From NCBI GenBank assembly GCA_945910005.1, contig OX246749.1:26624679-26688678 (forward strand): a DNA stretch of 64,000 nucleotides, in the 5' to 3' direction. Position 1 is the stretch's first letter, and the number at the start of each line of letters is the position of its first letter. Positions 14,925-30,700 of the stretch are shown here, in pieces. The notes under the pieces were generated by a model, which was not told where the DNA came from, ran no database searches, and saw nothing but the letters and a program-made list of their open reading frames with translations. The translations under genes were made by a program, and so were the position numbers. The stretch is from Isoperla grammatica. Taxonomy: Eukaryota; Arthropoda; Insecta; Plecoptera; Perlodidae.

Positions 14925-15930
14925 CTAGGGATGGTTTACTCCCAGTCTTATTTAACACATCACAGGAGGGAACACGAGCCCTTGGGATGGTTTACCCCCA
15001 GTCTTATTTAACACATCACAGGAGGGAACACGAGCCCTTGAGATGGTTTACCCCCAGTCTTATTTAACACATCACAGGAGGGAACACGAGCCCTAGGGAT
15101 GGTTTACTCCCAGTCTTATTTAACACATCACAGGAGGGAACACGAGCCCTAGGGATGGTTTACTCCCAGTCTTATTTAACACATCACAGGAGGGAACACG
15201 AGCCCTAGGGATGGTTTACCCTCAGTCTTATTTAACACATCACAGGAGGGAACACGAGCCCTAGGGATGGTTTACCCCCAGTCTTATTTAACACATCACA
15301 GGAGGGAACACGAGCTCTTGGGATGGTTTACCCCCAGTCTTATTTAACACATCACAGGAGGGAACACGAGCTCTTGGGATGGTTTACCCCCAGTCTTATT
15401 TAACACATCACAGGAGGGAACACGAGCCCTAGGGATGGTTTACCCCCAGTCTTATTTAACACATCACAGGAGGGAACACGAGCTCTTGGGATGGTTTACC
15501 CCCAGTCTTATTTAACACATCACAGGAGGGAACACGAGCCCTAGGGATGGTTTACTCCCAGTCTTATTTAACACATCACAGGAGGGAACACGAGCCCTTG
15601 GGATGGTTTACCCCCAGTCTTATTTAACACATCACAGGAGGGAACACGAGCCCTTGAGATGGTTTACCCCCAGTCTTATTTAACACATCACAGGAGGGAA
15701 CACGAGCCCTAGGGATGGTTTACTCCCAGTCTTATTTAACACATCACAGGAGGGAACACGAGCCCTAGGGATGGTTTACTCCCAGTCTTATTTAACACAT
15801 CACAGGAGGGAACACGAGCCCTAGGGATGGTTTACCCTCAGTCTTATTTAACACATCACAGGAGGGAACACGAGCCCTAGGGATGGTTTACCCCCAGTCT
15901 TATTTAACACATCACAGGAGGGAACACGAG
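14925..15930 (+). repeat. 616-bp higher-order duplication in satellite A
   Basis: The rare variant GCCCTTGAGATGG occurs at 15033 and 15649, 616 bp (11 units) apart. Several neighbouring variant units, including the TTTACTCCCAG form, keep the same order in both blocks. Confidence 0.6.
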
Positions 15931-18402
15931 CTCTTGGGATGGTTTACCCCCAGTCTTATTTAACACATCACAGGAGGGAACACGAGCCCTAGGGATGGTT
16001 TACCCCCAGTCTTATTTAACACATCACAGGAGGGAACACGAGCTCCAGAGATGGTTTACCCACAGTCTTATTTAACACATCACAGGAGGGAACACGAGCT
16101 CTTGGGATGGTTTACCCCCAGTCTTATTTAACACATCACAGGAGGGAACACGAGCCCTAGGGATGGTTTACCCCCAGTCTTATTTAACACATCACAGGAG
16201 GGAACACGAGCCCTAGGGATGGTTTACCCCCAGTCTTATTTAACACATCACAGCAGGGAACACGAGCTCTTGGGATGGTTTACCCCCAGTCTTATTTAAC
16301 ACATCACAGGAGGGAACACGAGCCCTAGGGATGGTTTACCCCCAGTCTTATTTAACACATCACAGGAGGGAACACGAGCTCTTGGGATGGTTTACCCCCA
16401 GTCTTATTTAACACATCACAGGAGGGAACACGAGCCCTAGGGATGGTTTACTCCCAGTCTTATTTAACACATCACAGGAGGGAACACGAGCCCTAGGGAT
16501 GGTTTACTCTCAGTCTTATTTAACACATCACAGGAGGGAACACGAGCCCTAGGGATGGTTTACTCTCAGTCTTATTTAACACATCACAGGAGGGAACACG
16601 AGCCCTAGGGATGGTTTACCCTCAGTCTTATTTAACACATCACAGGAGGGAACACGAGCCCTAGGGATGGTTTACTCTCAGTCTTATTTAACACATCACA
16701 GGAGGCAACACGAGCCCTAGGGATGGTTTACCCTCAGTCTTATTTAACACATCACAGGAGGGAACACGAGCTCTTGGGATGGTTTACCCTCAGTCTTATT
16801 TAACACATCACAGGAGGGAACACGAGCCCTAGGGATGGTTTACCCTCAGTCTTATTTAACACATCACAGGAGGGAACACGAGCCCTTGGGATGGTTTACT
16901 CTCAGTCTTATTTAACACATCACAGGAGGGAACACGAGCCCTAGGGATGGTTTACCCCCAGTCTTATTTAACACATCACAGGAGGGAACACGAGCTCCAG
17001 AGATGGTTTACCCACAGTCTTATTTAACACATTACAGGAGGGAACACGAGCCCTAGGGATGGTTTACTCTCAGTCTTATTTAACACATCACAGGAGGGAA
17101 CACGAGCCCTAGGGATGGTTTACCCTCAGTCTTATTTAACACATCACAGGAGGGAACACGAGCCCTTGGGATGGTTTACTCTCAGTCTTATTTAACACAT
17201 CACAGGAGGGAACACGAGCCCTAGGGATGGTTTACCCTCAGTCTTATTTAACACATCACAGGAGGGAACACGAGCCCTTGGGATGGTTTACCCACAGTCT
17301 TATTTAACACATCACAGGAGGGAACACGAGCTCTTGGGATGGTTTACCCACAGTCTTATTTAACACATCACAGGAGGCAACACGAGCTCCAGAGATGGTT
17401 TACCCACAGTCTTATTTAACACATTACAGGAGGGAACACGAGCCCTAGGGATGGTTTACTCTCAGTCTTATTTAACACATCACAGGAGGGAACACGAGCC
17501 CTAGGGATGGTTTACCCTCAGTCTTATTTAACACATCACAGGAGGGAACACGAGCCCTTGGGATGGTTTACCCACAGTCTTATTTAACACATCACAGGAG
17601 GGAACACGAGCTCCAGAGATGGTTTACCCACAGTCTTATTTAACACATTACAGGAGGGAACACGAGCCCTAGGGATGGTTTACTCTCAGTCTTATTTAAC
17701 ACATCACAGGAGGGAACACGAGCCCTAGGGATGGTTTACCCACAGTCTTATTTAACACATCACAGCAGGGAACATGAGCCCTTGGGATGGTTTACCCCCA
17801 GTCTTATTTAACACATCACAGGAGGGAACACGAGCCCTAGGGATGGTTTACCCACAGTCTTATTTAACACATCACAGGAGGGAACACGAGCCCTAGGGAT
17901 GGTTTACCCACAGTCTTATTTAACACATCACAGGAGGGAACACGAGCCCTAGGGATGGTTTACCCACAGTCTTATTTAACACATCACAGGAGGGAACACC
18001 AGCCCTTGGGATGGTTTACCCACAGTCTTATTTAACACATCACAGGAGGGAACACGAGCCCTAGGGATGGTTTACCCACAGTCTTATTTAACACATCACA
18101 GGAGGGAACACCAGCCCTTGGGATGGTTTACTCTCAGTCTTATTTAACACATCACAGGAGGCAACACGAGCCCTTGGGATGGTTTACTCTCAGTCTTATT
18201 TAACACATCACAGGAGGCAACACGAGCCCTTGGGATGGTTTACCCTCAGTCTTATTTAACACATCACAGGAGGGTACACGAGCTCCAGAGATGGTTTACC
18301 CTCAGTCTTATTTAACACATCACAGGAGGGAACACGAGCCCTAGGGATGGTTTACTCTCAGTCTTATTTAACACATCACAGGAGGCAACACGAGCCCTTG
18401 GG

Positions 18403-18760
18403 ATGGTTTACTCTCAGTCTTATTTAACACATCACAGGAGGCAACACGAGCCCTTGGGATGGTTTACTCTCAGTCTTATTAACACATCACAGGAGGGAAC
18501 ACGAGCTCCAGAGATGGTTTACCCACAGTCTTATTTAACACATCACAGGAGGGAACACGAGCCCTTGGGATGGTTTACTCTCAGTCTTATTTAACACATC
18601 ACAGGAGGCAACACGAGCCCTTGGGATGGTTTACTCTCAGTCTTATTAACACATCACAGGAGGGAACACGAGCTCCAGAGATGGTTTACCCACAGTCTTA
18701 TTTAACACATCACAGGAGGGTACACGAGCTCCAGAGATGGTTTACCCACAGTCTTATTTA
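18403..18760 (+). repeat. 167-bp higher-order repeat in satellite A
   Basis: Equivalent positions recur at 18403, 18570 and 18737 (167 bp = 56+56+55). Similar 167-bp spacing recurs at 18960 and 19127. Units alternate between CCCTTGG with TTTACTCTCAG and CTCCAGA with TTTACCCACAG. Confidence 0.55.
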
Positions 18761-21700
18761 ACACATCACAGGAGGGAACACGAGCTCCAGAGATGGTTTA
18801 CCCCCAGTCTTATTAACACATCACAGCAGGGAACACGAGCTCCAGAGATGGTTTACCCACAGTCTTATTTAACACATCACAGGAGGGAACACGAGCTCCA
18901 GAGATGGTTTACCCACAGTCTTATTTAACACATCACAGCAGGGAACACGAGCTCCAGAGATGGTTTACCCACAGTCTTATTTAACACATCACAGCAGGGA
19001 ACACGAGCTCCAGAGATGGTTTACCCACAGTCTTATTAACACATCACAGGAGGGAACACGAGCTCCAGAGATGGTTTACCCACAGTCTTATTTAACACAT
19101 CACAGCAGGGAACACGAGCTCCAGAGATGGTTTACCCACAGTCTTATTTAACACATCACAGCAGGGAACACGAGCTCCAGGGATGGTTTACCCACAGTCT
19201 TATTAACACATCACAGGAGGGAACACGAGCTCCAGAGATGGTTTACCCACAGTCTTATTTAACACATCACAGCAGGGAACACGAGCTCCAGGGATGGTTT
19301 ACCCACAGTCTTATTTAACACATTACAGGAGGGAACACGAGCTCCAGAGATGGTTTACCCACAGTCTTATTTAACACATCACAGCAGGGAACACGAGCTC
19401 CAGGGATGGTTTACCCACAGTCTTATTAACACATCACAGGAGGGAACACGAGCTCCAGAGATGGTTTACCCACAGTCTTATTTAACACATCACAGCAGGG
19501 AACACGAGCTCCAGAGATGGTTTACCCACAGTCTTATTTAACACATCACAGCAGGGAACACGAGCTCCAGAGATGGTTTACCCACAGTCTTATTTAACAC
19601 ATCACAGCAGGGAACACGAGCTCCAGGGATGGTTTACCCACAGTCTTATTAACACATCACAGGAGGGAACACGAGCTCCAGAGATGGTTTACCCACAGTC
19701 TTATTTAACACATCACAGCAGGGAACACGAGCCCTAGGGATGGTTTACCCACAGTCTTATTAACACATCACAGGAGGGAACACGAGCACCAGAGATGGTT
19801 TACCCACAGTCTTATTTAACACATCACAGCAGGGAACACGAGCTCCAGAGATGGTTTACCCACAGTCTTATTAACACATCACAGGAGGGAACACGAGCTC
19901 CAGAGATGGTTTACCCACAGTCTTATTTAACACATCACAGCAGGGAACACGAGCTCCAGAGATGGTTTACCCACAGTCTTATTTAACACATCACAGGAGG
20001 GAACACGAGCTCCAGAGATGGTTTACCCTCAGTCTTATTTAACACATCACAGCAGGGAACACGAGCTCCAGAGATGGTTTACCCACAGTCTTATTTAACA
20101 CATCACAGCAGGGAACACGAGCTCCAGAGATGGTTTACCCACAGTCTTATTTAACACATTACAGGAGGGAACACGAGCTCCAGAGATGGTTTACCCACAG
20201 TCTTATTTAACACATCACAGGAGGGAACACGAGCTCCAGAGATGGTTTACCCACAGTCTTATTTAACACATCACAGGAGGGAACACGAGCTCCAGAGATG
20301 GTTTACCCACAGTCTTATTTAACACATCACAGGAGGGAACACGAGCCCTAGAGATGGTTTACCCACAGTCTTATTTAACACATCACAGGAGGGAACACGA
20401 GCTCCAGAGATGGTTTACCCACAGTCTTATTAACACATCACAGGAGGGAACACGAGCTCCAGAGATGGTTTACCCACAGTCTTATTTAACACATCACAGG
20501 AGGGAACACGAGCTCCAGAGATGGTTTACCCACAGTCTTATTTAACACATCACAGGAGGGAACACGAGCTCCAGAGATGGTTTACCCACAGTCTTATTTA
20601 ACACATCACAGGAGGGATCACGAGCTCCAGAGATGGTTTACCCACAGTCTTATTTAACACATCACAGCAGGGAACACGAGCTCCAGAGATGGTTTACCCA
20701 CAGTCTTATTTAACACATCACAGCAGGGAACACGAGCTCCAGAGATGGTTTACCCACAGTCTTATTTAACACATTACAGGAGGGAACACGAGCTCCAGAG
20801 ATGGTTTACCCACAGTCTTATTTAACACATCACAGGAGGGAACACGAGCTCCAGAGATGGTTTACCCACAGTCTTATTTAACACATCACAGGAGGGAACA
20901 CGAGCTCCAGAGATGGTTTACCCACAGTCTTATTTAACACATCACAGGAGGGAACACGAGCTCCAGAGATGGTTTACCCACAGTCTTATTTAACACATCA
21001 CAGGAGGGAACACGAGCTCCAGAGATGGTTTACCCACAGTCTTATTTAACACATCACAGGAGGGATCACGAGCTCCAGAGATGGTTTACCCACAGTCTTA
21101 TTTAACACATCACAGCAGGGAACACGAGCTCCAGAGATGGTTTACCCACAGTCTTATTTAACACATCACAGCAGGGAACACGAGCTCCAGAGATGGTTTA
21201 CCCACAGTCTTATTTAACACATCACAGCAGGGAACACGAGCTCCAGAGATGGTTTACCCACAGTCTTATTTAACACATCACAGCAGGGAACACGAGCTCC
21301 AGAGATGGTTTACCCTCAGTCTTATTTAACACATTACAGGAGGGAACACGAGCTCCAGAGATGGTTTACCCACAGTCTTATTTAACACATCACAGAGGGA
21401 ACACGAGCTCCAGAGATGGTTTACCCACAGTCTTATTTAACACATTACAGGAGGGAACACGAGCTCCAGAGATGGTTTACCCACAGTCTTATTTAACACA
21501 TTACAGCAGGGAACACGAGCTCCAGAGATGGTTTACCCACAGTCTTATTTAACACATTACAGGAGGGAACACGAGCTCCAGAGATGGTTTACCCACAGTC
21601 TTATTTAACACATCACAGCAGGGAACACGAGCTCCAGAGATGGTTTACCCACAGTCTTATTTAACACATTACAGGAGGGAACACGAGCTCCAGAGATGGT

Positions 21701-24700
21701 TTACCCACAGTCTTATTTAACACATTACAGGAGGGAACACGAGCTCCAGAGATGGTTTACCCACAGTCTTATTTAAAACATTACAGGAGGGAACACGAGC
21801 TCCAGAGATGGTTTACCCACAGTCTTATTTAACACATTACAGGAGGGAACACGAGCTCCAGAGATGGTTTACCCACAGTCTTATTTAACACATTACAGGA
21901 GGGAACACGAGCTCCAGAGATGGTTTACCCACAGTCTTATTTAACACATTACAGGAGGGAACACGAGCTCCAGAGATGGTTTACCCACAGTCTTATTTAA
22001 CACATCACAGGAGGGAACACGAGCCCTAGGGATGGTTTACCCTCAGTCTTATTTAACACATTACAGGAGGGAACACGAGCTCCAGAGATGGTTTACCCAC
22101 AGTCTTATTTAACACATCACAGGAGGGAACACGAGCCCTAGGGATGGTTTACCCTCAGTCTTATTTAACACATCACAGCAGGGAACACGAGCTCCAGAGA
22201 TGGTTTACCCACAGTCTTATTTAACACATTACAGGAGGGAACACGAGCTCCAGAGATGGTTTACCCACAGTCTTATTTAACACATTACAGCAGGGAACAC
22301 GAGCTCCAGAGATGGTTTACCCACAGTCTTATTTAACACATCACAAGAGGGAACACGAGCCCTAAGGATGGTTTACCCACAGTCTTATTTAACACATCAC
22401 AGCAGGGAACACGAGCTCCAGAGATGGTTTACCCACAGTCTTATTTAACACATCACAAGAGGGAACACGAGCCCTAAGGATGGTTTACCCTCAGTCTTAT
22501 TTAACACATTACAGGAGGGAACACGAGCTCCAGAGATGGTTTACCCACAGTCTTATTTAACACATCACAAGAGGGAACACGAGCCCTAAGGATGGTTTAC
22601 CCTCAGTCTTATTTAACACATTACAGGAGGGAACACGAGCTCCAGAGATGGTTTACCCACAGTCTTATTAACACATTACAGCAGGGAACACGAGCTCCAG
22701 AGATGGTTTACCCACAGTCTTATTTAACACATCACAAGAGGGAACACGAGCCCTAAGGATGGTTTACCCTCAGTCTTATTTAACACATCACAGGAGGGAT
22801 CACGAGCTCCAGAGATGGTTTACCCTCAGTCTTATTTAACACATTACAGGAGGGAACACGAGCTCCAGAGATGGTTTACCCACAGTCTTATTTAACACAT
22901 TACAGGAGGGAACACGAGCTCCAGAGATGGTTTACCCACAGTCTTATTTAACACATTACAGGAGGGAACACGAGCTCCAGAGATGGTTTACCCACAGTCT
23001 TATTTAACACATCACAGGAGGGAACACGAGCTCCAGAGATGGTTTACCCACAGTCTTATTTAACACATTACAGCAGGGAACACGAGCTCCAGAGATGGTT
23101 TACCCACAGTCTTATTTAACACATTACAGGAGGGAACACGAGCTCCAGAGATGGTTTACCCACAGTCTTATTTAACACATCACAGGAGGGAACACGAGCT
23201 CCAGAGATGGTTTACCCACAGTCTTATTTAACACATTACAGCAGGGAACACGAGCTCCAGAGATGGTTTACCCCCAGTCTTATTTAACACATCACAGGAG
23301 GGAACACGAGCCCTAGGGATGGTTTACCCACAGTCTTATTTAACACATCACAGGAGGCAACACGAGCTCCAGAGATGGTTTACCCACAGTCTTATTTAAC
23401 ACATTACAGGAGGGAACACGAGCTCCAGAGATGGTTTACCCACAGTCTTATTTAACACATCACAGGAGGGAACACGAGCTCCAGAGATGGTTTACCCTCA
23501 GTCTTATTTAACACATCACAGGAGGGAACACGAGCTCCAGAGATGGTTTACCCACAGTCTTATTTAACACATTACAGGAGGGAACACGAGCTCCAGAGAT
23601 GGTTTACCCACAGTCTTATTTAACACATTACAGGAGGGAACACGAGCTCCAGAGATGGTTTACCCACAGTCTTATTTAACACATCACAGGAGGGAACACG
23701 AGCTCCAGAGATGGTTTACCCACAGTCTTATTTAACACATCACAGGAGGGAACACGAGCTCCAGAGATGGTTTACCCACAGTCTTATTTAACACATTACA
23801 GGAGGGAACACGAGCTCCAGAGATGGTTTACCCACAGTCTTATTTAACACATCACAGGAGGGTACACGAGCTCCAGAGATGGTTTACCCTCAGTCTTATT
23901 TAACACATCACAGCAGGGAACACGAGCTCCAGAGATGGTTTACCCTCAGTCTTATTTAACACATCACAGGAGGGAACACGAGCTCCAGAGATGGTTTACC
24001 CCCAGTCTTATTTAACACATTACAGGAGGGAACACGAGCTCCAGAGATGGTTTACCCACAGTCTTATTTAACACATCACAGGAGGGAACACGAGCTCCAG
24101 AGATGGTTTACCCCCAGTCTTATTTAACACATCACAGGAGGGAACACGAGCTCCAGAGATGGTTTACCCACAGTCTTATTTAACACATCACAGGAGGGAA
24201 CACGAGCTCCAGAGATGGTTTACCCTTAGTCTTATTTAACACATCACAAGAGGGAACACGAGCTTAAGGGATGGTTTACCCACAGTCTTATTTAACACAT
24301 CACAGGAGGGAACACGAGCTCCAGAGATGGTTTACCCCCAGTCTTATTTAACACATCACAGCAGGGAACACGAGCCCTAGGGATGGTTTACCCACAGTCT
24401 TATTTAACACATCACAGGAGGGAACACGAGCTCCAGAGATGGTTTACCCTCAGTCTTATTTAACACATCACAGGAGGGAACACGAGCTCCAGAGATGGTT
24501 TACCCACAGTCTTATTTAACACATCACAGGAGGGAACACGAGCTCCAGAGATGGTTTACCCCCAGTCTTATTTAACACATCACAGCAGGGAACACGAGCC
24601 CTAGGGATGGTTTACCCACAGTCTTATTTAACACATCACAGCAGGGAACACGAGCCCTAGGGATGGTTTACCCACAGTCTTATTTAACACATCACAGGAG

Positions 24701-27700
24701 GGAACACGAGCTCCAGAGATGGTTTACCCTCAGTCTTATTTAACACATCACAGGAGGGAACACGAGCTCCAGAGATGGTTTACCCTCAGTCTTATTTAAC
24801 ACATCACAGGAGGGAACACGAGCTCCAGAGATGGTTTACCCCCAGTCTTATTTAACACATCACAGCAGGGAACACGAGCTCCAGAGATGGTTTACCCACA
24901 GTCTTATTTAACACATCACAGCAGGGAACACGAGCTCCAGAGATGGTTTACCCACAGTCTTATTTAACACATCACAGCAGGGAACACGAGCTCCAGAGAT
25001 GGTTTACCCACAGTCTTATTTAACACATCACAGGAGGGAACACGAGCTCCAGAGATGGTTTACCCTCAGTCTTATTTAACACATCACAGGAGGGAACACG
25101 AGCTCCAGAGATGGTTTACCCCCAGTCTTATTTAACACATCACAGCAGGGAACACGAGCCCTAGGGATGGTTTACCCACAGTCTTATTTAACACATCACA
25201 GGAGGGAACACGAGCTCCAGAGATGGTTTACCCACAGTCTTATTTAACACATCACAGGAGGGAACACGAGCTCCAGAGATGGTTTACCCACAGTCTTATT
25301 TAACACATCACAGGAGGGAACACGAGCTCCAGAGATGGTTTACCCTCAGTCTTATTTAACACATTACAGGAGGGAACACGAGCTCCAGAGATGGTTTACC
25401 CCCAGTCTTATTTAACACATTACAGGAGGGAACACGAGCTCCAGAGATGGTTTACCCACAGTCTTATTAACACATCACAGGAGGCAACACGAGCCCTAGG
25501 GATGGTTTACCCACAGTCTTATTTAACACATCACAGGAGGGAACACGAGCTCCAGAGATGGTTTACCCACAGTCTTATTTAACACATCACAGGAGGGAAC
25601 ACGAGCTCCAGAGATGGTTTACCCACAGTCTTATTTAACACATCACAGGAGGGAACACGAGCTCCAGAGATGGTTTACCCTTAGTCTTATTTAACACATC
25701 ACAAGAGGGAACACGAGCTTAAGGGATGGTTTACCCACAGTCTTATTTAACACATCACAGGAGGGAACACGAGCTTAAGGGATGGTTTACCCACAGTCTT
25801 ATTTAACACATCACAGCAGGGAACACGAGCTCCAGAGATGGTTTACCCACAGTCTTATTTAACACATCACAGGAGGGAACACGAGCTCCAGAGATGGTTT
25901 ACCCACAGTCTTATTTAACACATCACAGGAGGGAACACGAGCCCTAGGGATGGTTTACCCACAGTCTTATTTAACACATCACAGGAGGGATCACGAGCTC
26001 CAGAGATGGTTTACCCCCAGTCTTATTTAACACATCACAGGAGGGAACACGAGCTCCAGAGATGGTTTACCCACAGTCTTATTTAACACATCACAGGAGG
26101 GATCACGAGCTCCAGAGATGGTTTACCCCCAGTCTTATTTAACACATCACAGGAGGGAACACGAGCTCCAGAGATGGTTTACCCCCAGTCTTATTTAACA
26201 CATCACAGGAGGGAACACGAGCTCCAGAGATGGTTTACCCCCAGTCTTATTTAACACATCACAGGAGGGAACACGAGCTCCAGAGATGGTTTACCCACAG
26301 TCTTATTTAACACATCACAGGAGGGATCACGAGCCCTAGGGATGGTTTACCCTCAGTCTTATTTAACACATCACAGGAGGGAACACGAGCCTTAGGGATG
26401 GTTTACCCTCAGTCTTATTTAACACATCACAGGAGGGATCACGAGCCCTAGGGATGGTTTACCCTCAGTCTTATTTAACACATCACAGGAGGGAACACGA
26501 GCCCTAGGGATGGTTTACCCACAGTCTTATTAACACATCACAGGAGGGAACACGAGCTCCAGAGATGGTTTACCCACAGTCTTATTAACACATCACAGGA
26601 GGGAACACGAGCTTAAGGGATGGTTTACCCACAGTCTTATTAACACATCACAGGAGGGAACACGAGCTCCAGAGATGGTTTACCCACAGTCTTATTAACA
26701 CATCACAGGAGGGAACACGAGCCCTAGAGATGGTTTACCCTCAGTCTTATTAACACATCACAGGAGGGAACACGAGCCCTAGAGATGGTTTACCCACAGT
26801 CTTATTAACACATCACAGGAGGGAACACGAGCCCTAGAGATGGTTTACCCACAGTCTTATTAACACATCACAGGAGGGAACACGAGCTCCAGAGATGGTT
26901 TACCCTCAGTCTTATTTAACACATCACAGGAGGGAACACGAGCTCTTGGGATGGTTTACCCCCAGTCTTATTTAACACATCACAGGAGGGAACACGAGCT
27001 CCAGAGATGGTTTACCCACAGTCTTATTTAACACATCACAGGAGGGTACACGAGCCCTATGGATGGTTTACCCCCAGTCTTATTTAACACATCACAGGAG
27101 GGAACACGAGCTCCAGAGATGGTTTACCCACAGTCTTATTTAACACATCACAGGAGGGTACACGAGCCCTATGGATGGTTTACCCACAGTCTTATTAACA
27201 CATCACAGGAGGGAACACGAGCTCCAGAGATGGTTTACCCACAGTCTTATTAACACATCACAGGAGGGAACACGAGCTCCAGAGATGGTTTACCCACAGT
27301 CTTATTTAACACATCACAGGAGGGTACACGAGCCCTATGGATGGTTTACCCCCAGTCTTATTTAACACATCACAGGAGGGAACACGAGCTCCAGAGATGG
27401 TTTACCCACAGTCTTATTTAACACATCACAGGAGGGAACACGAGCTCCAGAGATGGTTTACCCACAGTCTTATTTAACACATCACAGGAGGGAACACGAG
27501 CTCCAGAGATGGTTTACCCACAGTCTTATTTAACACATCACAGGAGGGAACACGAGCCCTAGGGGTGGTTTACCCACAGTCTTATTTAACACATCACAGG
27601 AGGGATCACGAGCCCTAGGGATGGTTTACCCACAGTCTTATTTAACACATCACAGGAGGGAACACGAGCTCCAGAGATGGTTTACCCACAGTCTTATTTA

Positions 27701-30700
27701 ACACATCACAGGAGGGAACACGAGCTCCAGGGATGGTTTACCCTCAGTCTTATTTAACACATCACAGGAGGGAACACGAGCTCCAGAGATGGTTTACCCA
27801 CAGTCTTATTTAACACATCACAGGAGGGAACACGAGCTCCAGAGATGGTTTACCCACAGTCTTATTTAACACATCACAGGAGGGAACACGAGCCCTAGGG
27901 GTGGTTTACCCACAGTCTTATTTAACACATCACAGGAGGGATCACGAGCCCTAGGGATGGTTTACCCACAGTCTTATTTAACACATCACAGGAGGGAACA
28001 CGAGCTCCAGAGATGGTTTACCCACAGTCTTATTTAACACATCACAGGAGGGATCACGAGCCCTAGGGATGGTTTACCCACAGTCTTATTTAACACATCA
28101 CAGGAGGGATCACGAGCCCTAGGGATGGTTTACCCTCAGTCTTATTTAACACATCACAGGAGGGAACACGAGCTCCAGAGATGGTTTACCCTCAGTCTTA
28201 TTTAACACATCACAGGAGGGAACACGAGCTCCAGAGATGGTTTACCCTCAGTCTTATTTAACACATCACAGGAGGGATCACGAGCCCTAGGGATGGTTTA
28301 CCCACAGTCTTATTTAACACATCACAGGAGGGAACACGAGCTCCAGAGATGGTTTACCCACAGTCTTATTTAACACATCACAGGAGGGAACACGAGCCCT
28401 AGGGATGGTTGACCACCAGTCTTATTTAACACATCACAGGAGGGAACACGAGCCCTAGGGGTGGTTTACCCACAGTCTTATTTAACACATCACAGGAGGG
28501 AACACGAGCCCTAGGGATGGTTTACCCTCAGTCTTATTTAACACATCACAGGAGGGAACACGAGCCCCAGGGATGGTTTACCCTCAGTCTTATATAACAC
28601 ATCACAAGAGGGAACACGAGCCCTAGGGATGGTTTACCCTTAGGCTTATTTAACACATCACAGGAGGGAACACGAGCCCTAGGGATGGTTGACCCCCAGT
28701 CTTATTTAACACATCACAGGAGGGAACACGAGCTCCAGAGATGGTTTACCCTCAGTCTTATTTAACACATCACAGGAGGGAACACGAGCCCTAGGGATGG
28801 TTGACCCCCAGTCTTATTTAACACATCACAGGAGGGAACACGAGCCCTAGGGATGGTTTACCCTCAGTCTTATTAACACATCACAGGAGGGAACACGAGC
28901 TCCAGAGATGGTTTACCCTCAGTCTTATTAACACATCACAGGAGGGAACACGAGCTCCAGAGATGGTTTACCCACAGTCTTATTAACACATCACAGGAGG
29001 GAACACGAGCTCCAGAGATGGTTTACCCACAGTCTTATTAACACATCACAGCAGGGAACACGAGCTCCAGAGATGGTTTACCCTCAGTCTTATTAACACA
29101 TCACAGGAGGGAACACGAGCTCCAGAGATGGTTTACCCACAGTCTTATTAACACATCACAGGAGGGAACACGAGCTCCAGAGATGGTTTACCCACAGTCT
29201 TATTAACACATCACAGGAGGGAACACGAGCTCCAGAGATGGTTTACCCACAGTCTTATTAACACATCACAGGAGGGAACACGAGCTCCAGAGATGGTTTA
29301 CCCTCAGTCTTATTTAACACATCACAGGAGGGAACACGAGCTCTTGGGATGGTTTACCCTCAGTCTTATTAACACATCACAGGAGGGAACACGAGCTCCA
29401 GAGATGGTTTACCCTCAGTCTTATTAACACATCACAGCAGGGAACACGAGCTCCAGAGATGGTTTACCCTCAGTCTTATTAACACATCACAGGAGGGAAC
29501 ACGAGCTCCAGAGATGGTTTACCCACAGTCTTATTAACACATCACAGGAGGGAACACGAGCTCCAGAGATGGTTTACCCACAGTCTTATTAACACATCAC
29601 AGGAGGGAACACGAGCTCCAGAGATGGTTTACCCACAGTCTTATTAACACATCACAGGAGGGAACACGAGCTCCAGAGATGGTTTACCCACAGTCTTATT
29701 AACACATCACAGGAGGGAACACGAGCTCCAGAGATGGTTTACCCACAGTCTTATTAACACATCACAGGAGGGAACACGAGCTCCAGAGATGGTTTACCCA
29801 CAGTCTTATTAACACATCACAGGAGGGAACACGAGCTCCAGAGATGGTTTACCCACAGTCTTATTAACACATCACAGCAGGGAACACGAGCTCTTGGGAT
29901 GGTTTACCCTCAGTCTTATTAACACATCACAGGAGGGAACACGAGCTCCAGAGATGGTTTACCCTCAGTCTTATTAACACATCACAGGAGGGAACACGAG
30001 CTCCAGAGATGGTTTACCCACAGTCTTATTAACACATCACAGGAGGGAACACGAGCTCCAGAGATGGTTTACCCACAGTCTTATTAACACATCCCAGGAG
30101 GGAACACGAGCTCTTGGGATGGTTTACCCACAGTCTTATTTAACACATCACAGCAGGGAACACAAGCCCTAGGGATGGTTTACCCTCAGTCTTATTTAAC
30201 ACATCACAGGAGGGAACACGAGCTCCAGAGATGGTTTACCCACAGTCTTATTTAACACATCACAGGAGGGTACACGAGCTCCAGGGATGGTTTACCCTCA
30301 GTCTTATTTAACACATCACAGGAGGCAACACGAGCCCTAGGGATGGTTTACCCTCAGTCTTATTTAACACATCACAGGAGGGTACACGAGCTCTTGGGAT
30401 GGTTTAACCTCAGTCTTATTTAACACATCACAGGAGGGAACACGAGCCCTAGGGATGGTTTACCCTCAGTCTTATTTAACACATCACAGGAGGCAACACG
30501 AGCCCTAGGGATGGTTTAACCTCAGTCTTATTTAACACATCACAGGAGGGTACACGAGCTCTTGGGATGGTTTACCCCCAGTCTTATTTAACACATCACA
30601 GGAGGGAACACGAGCTCTTGGGATGGTTTACCCTCAGTCTTATTTAACACATCACAGGAGGGAACACGAGCTCTTGGGATGGTTTAACCTCAGTCTTATT

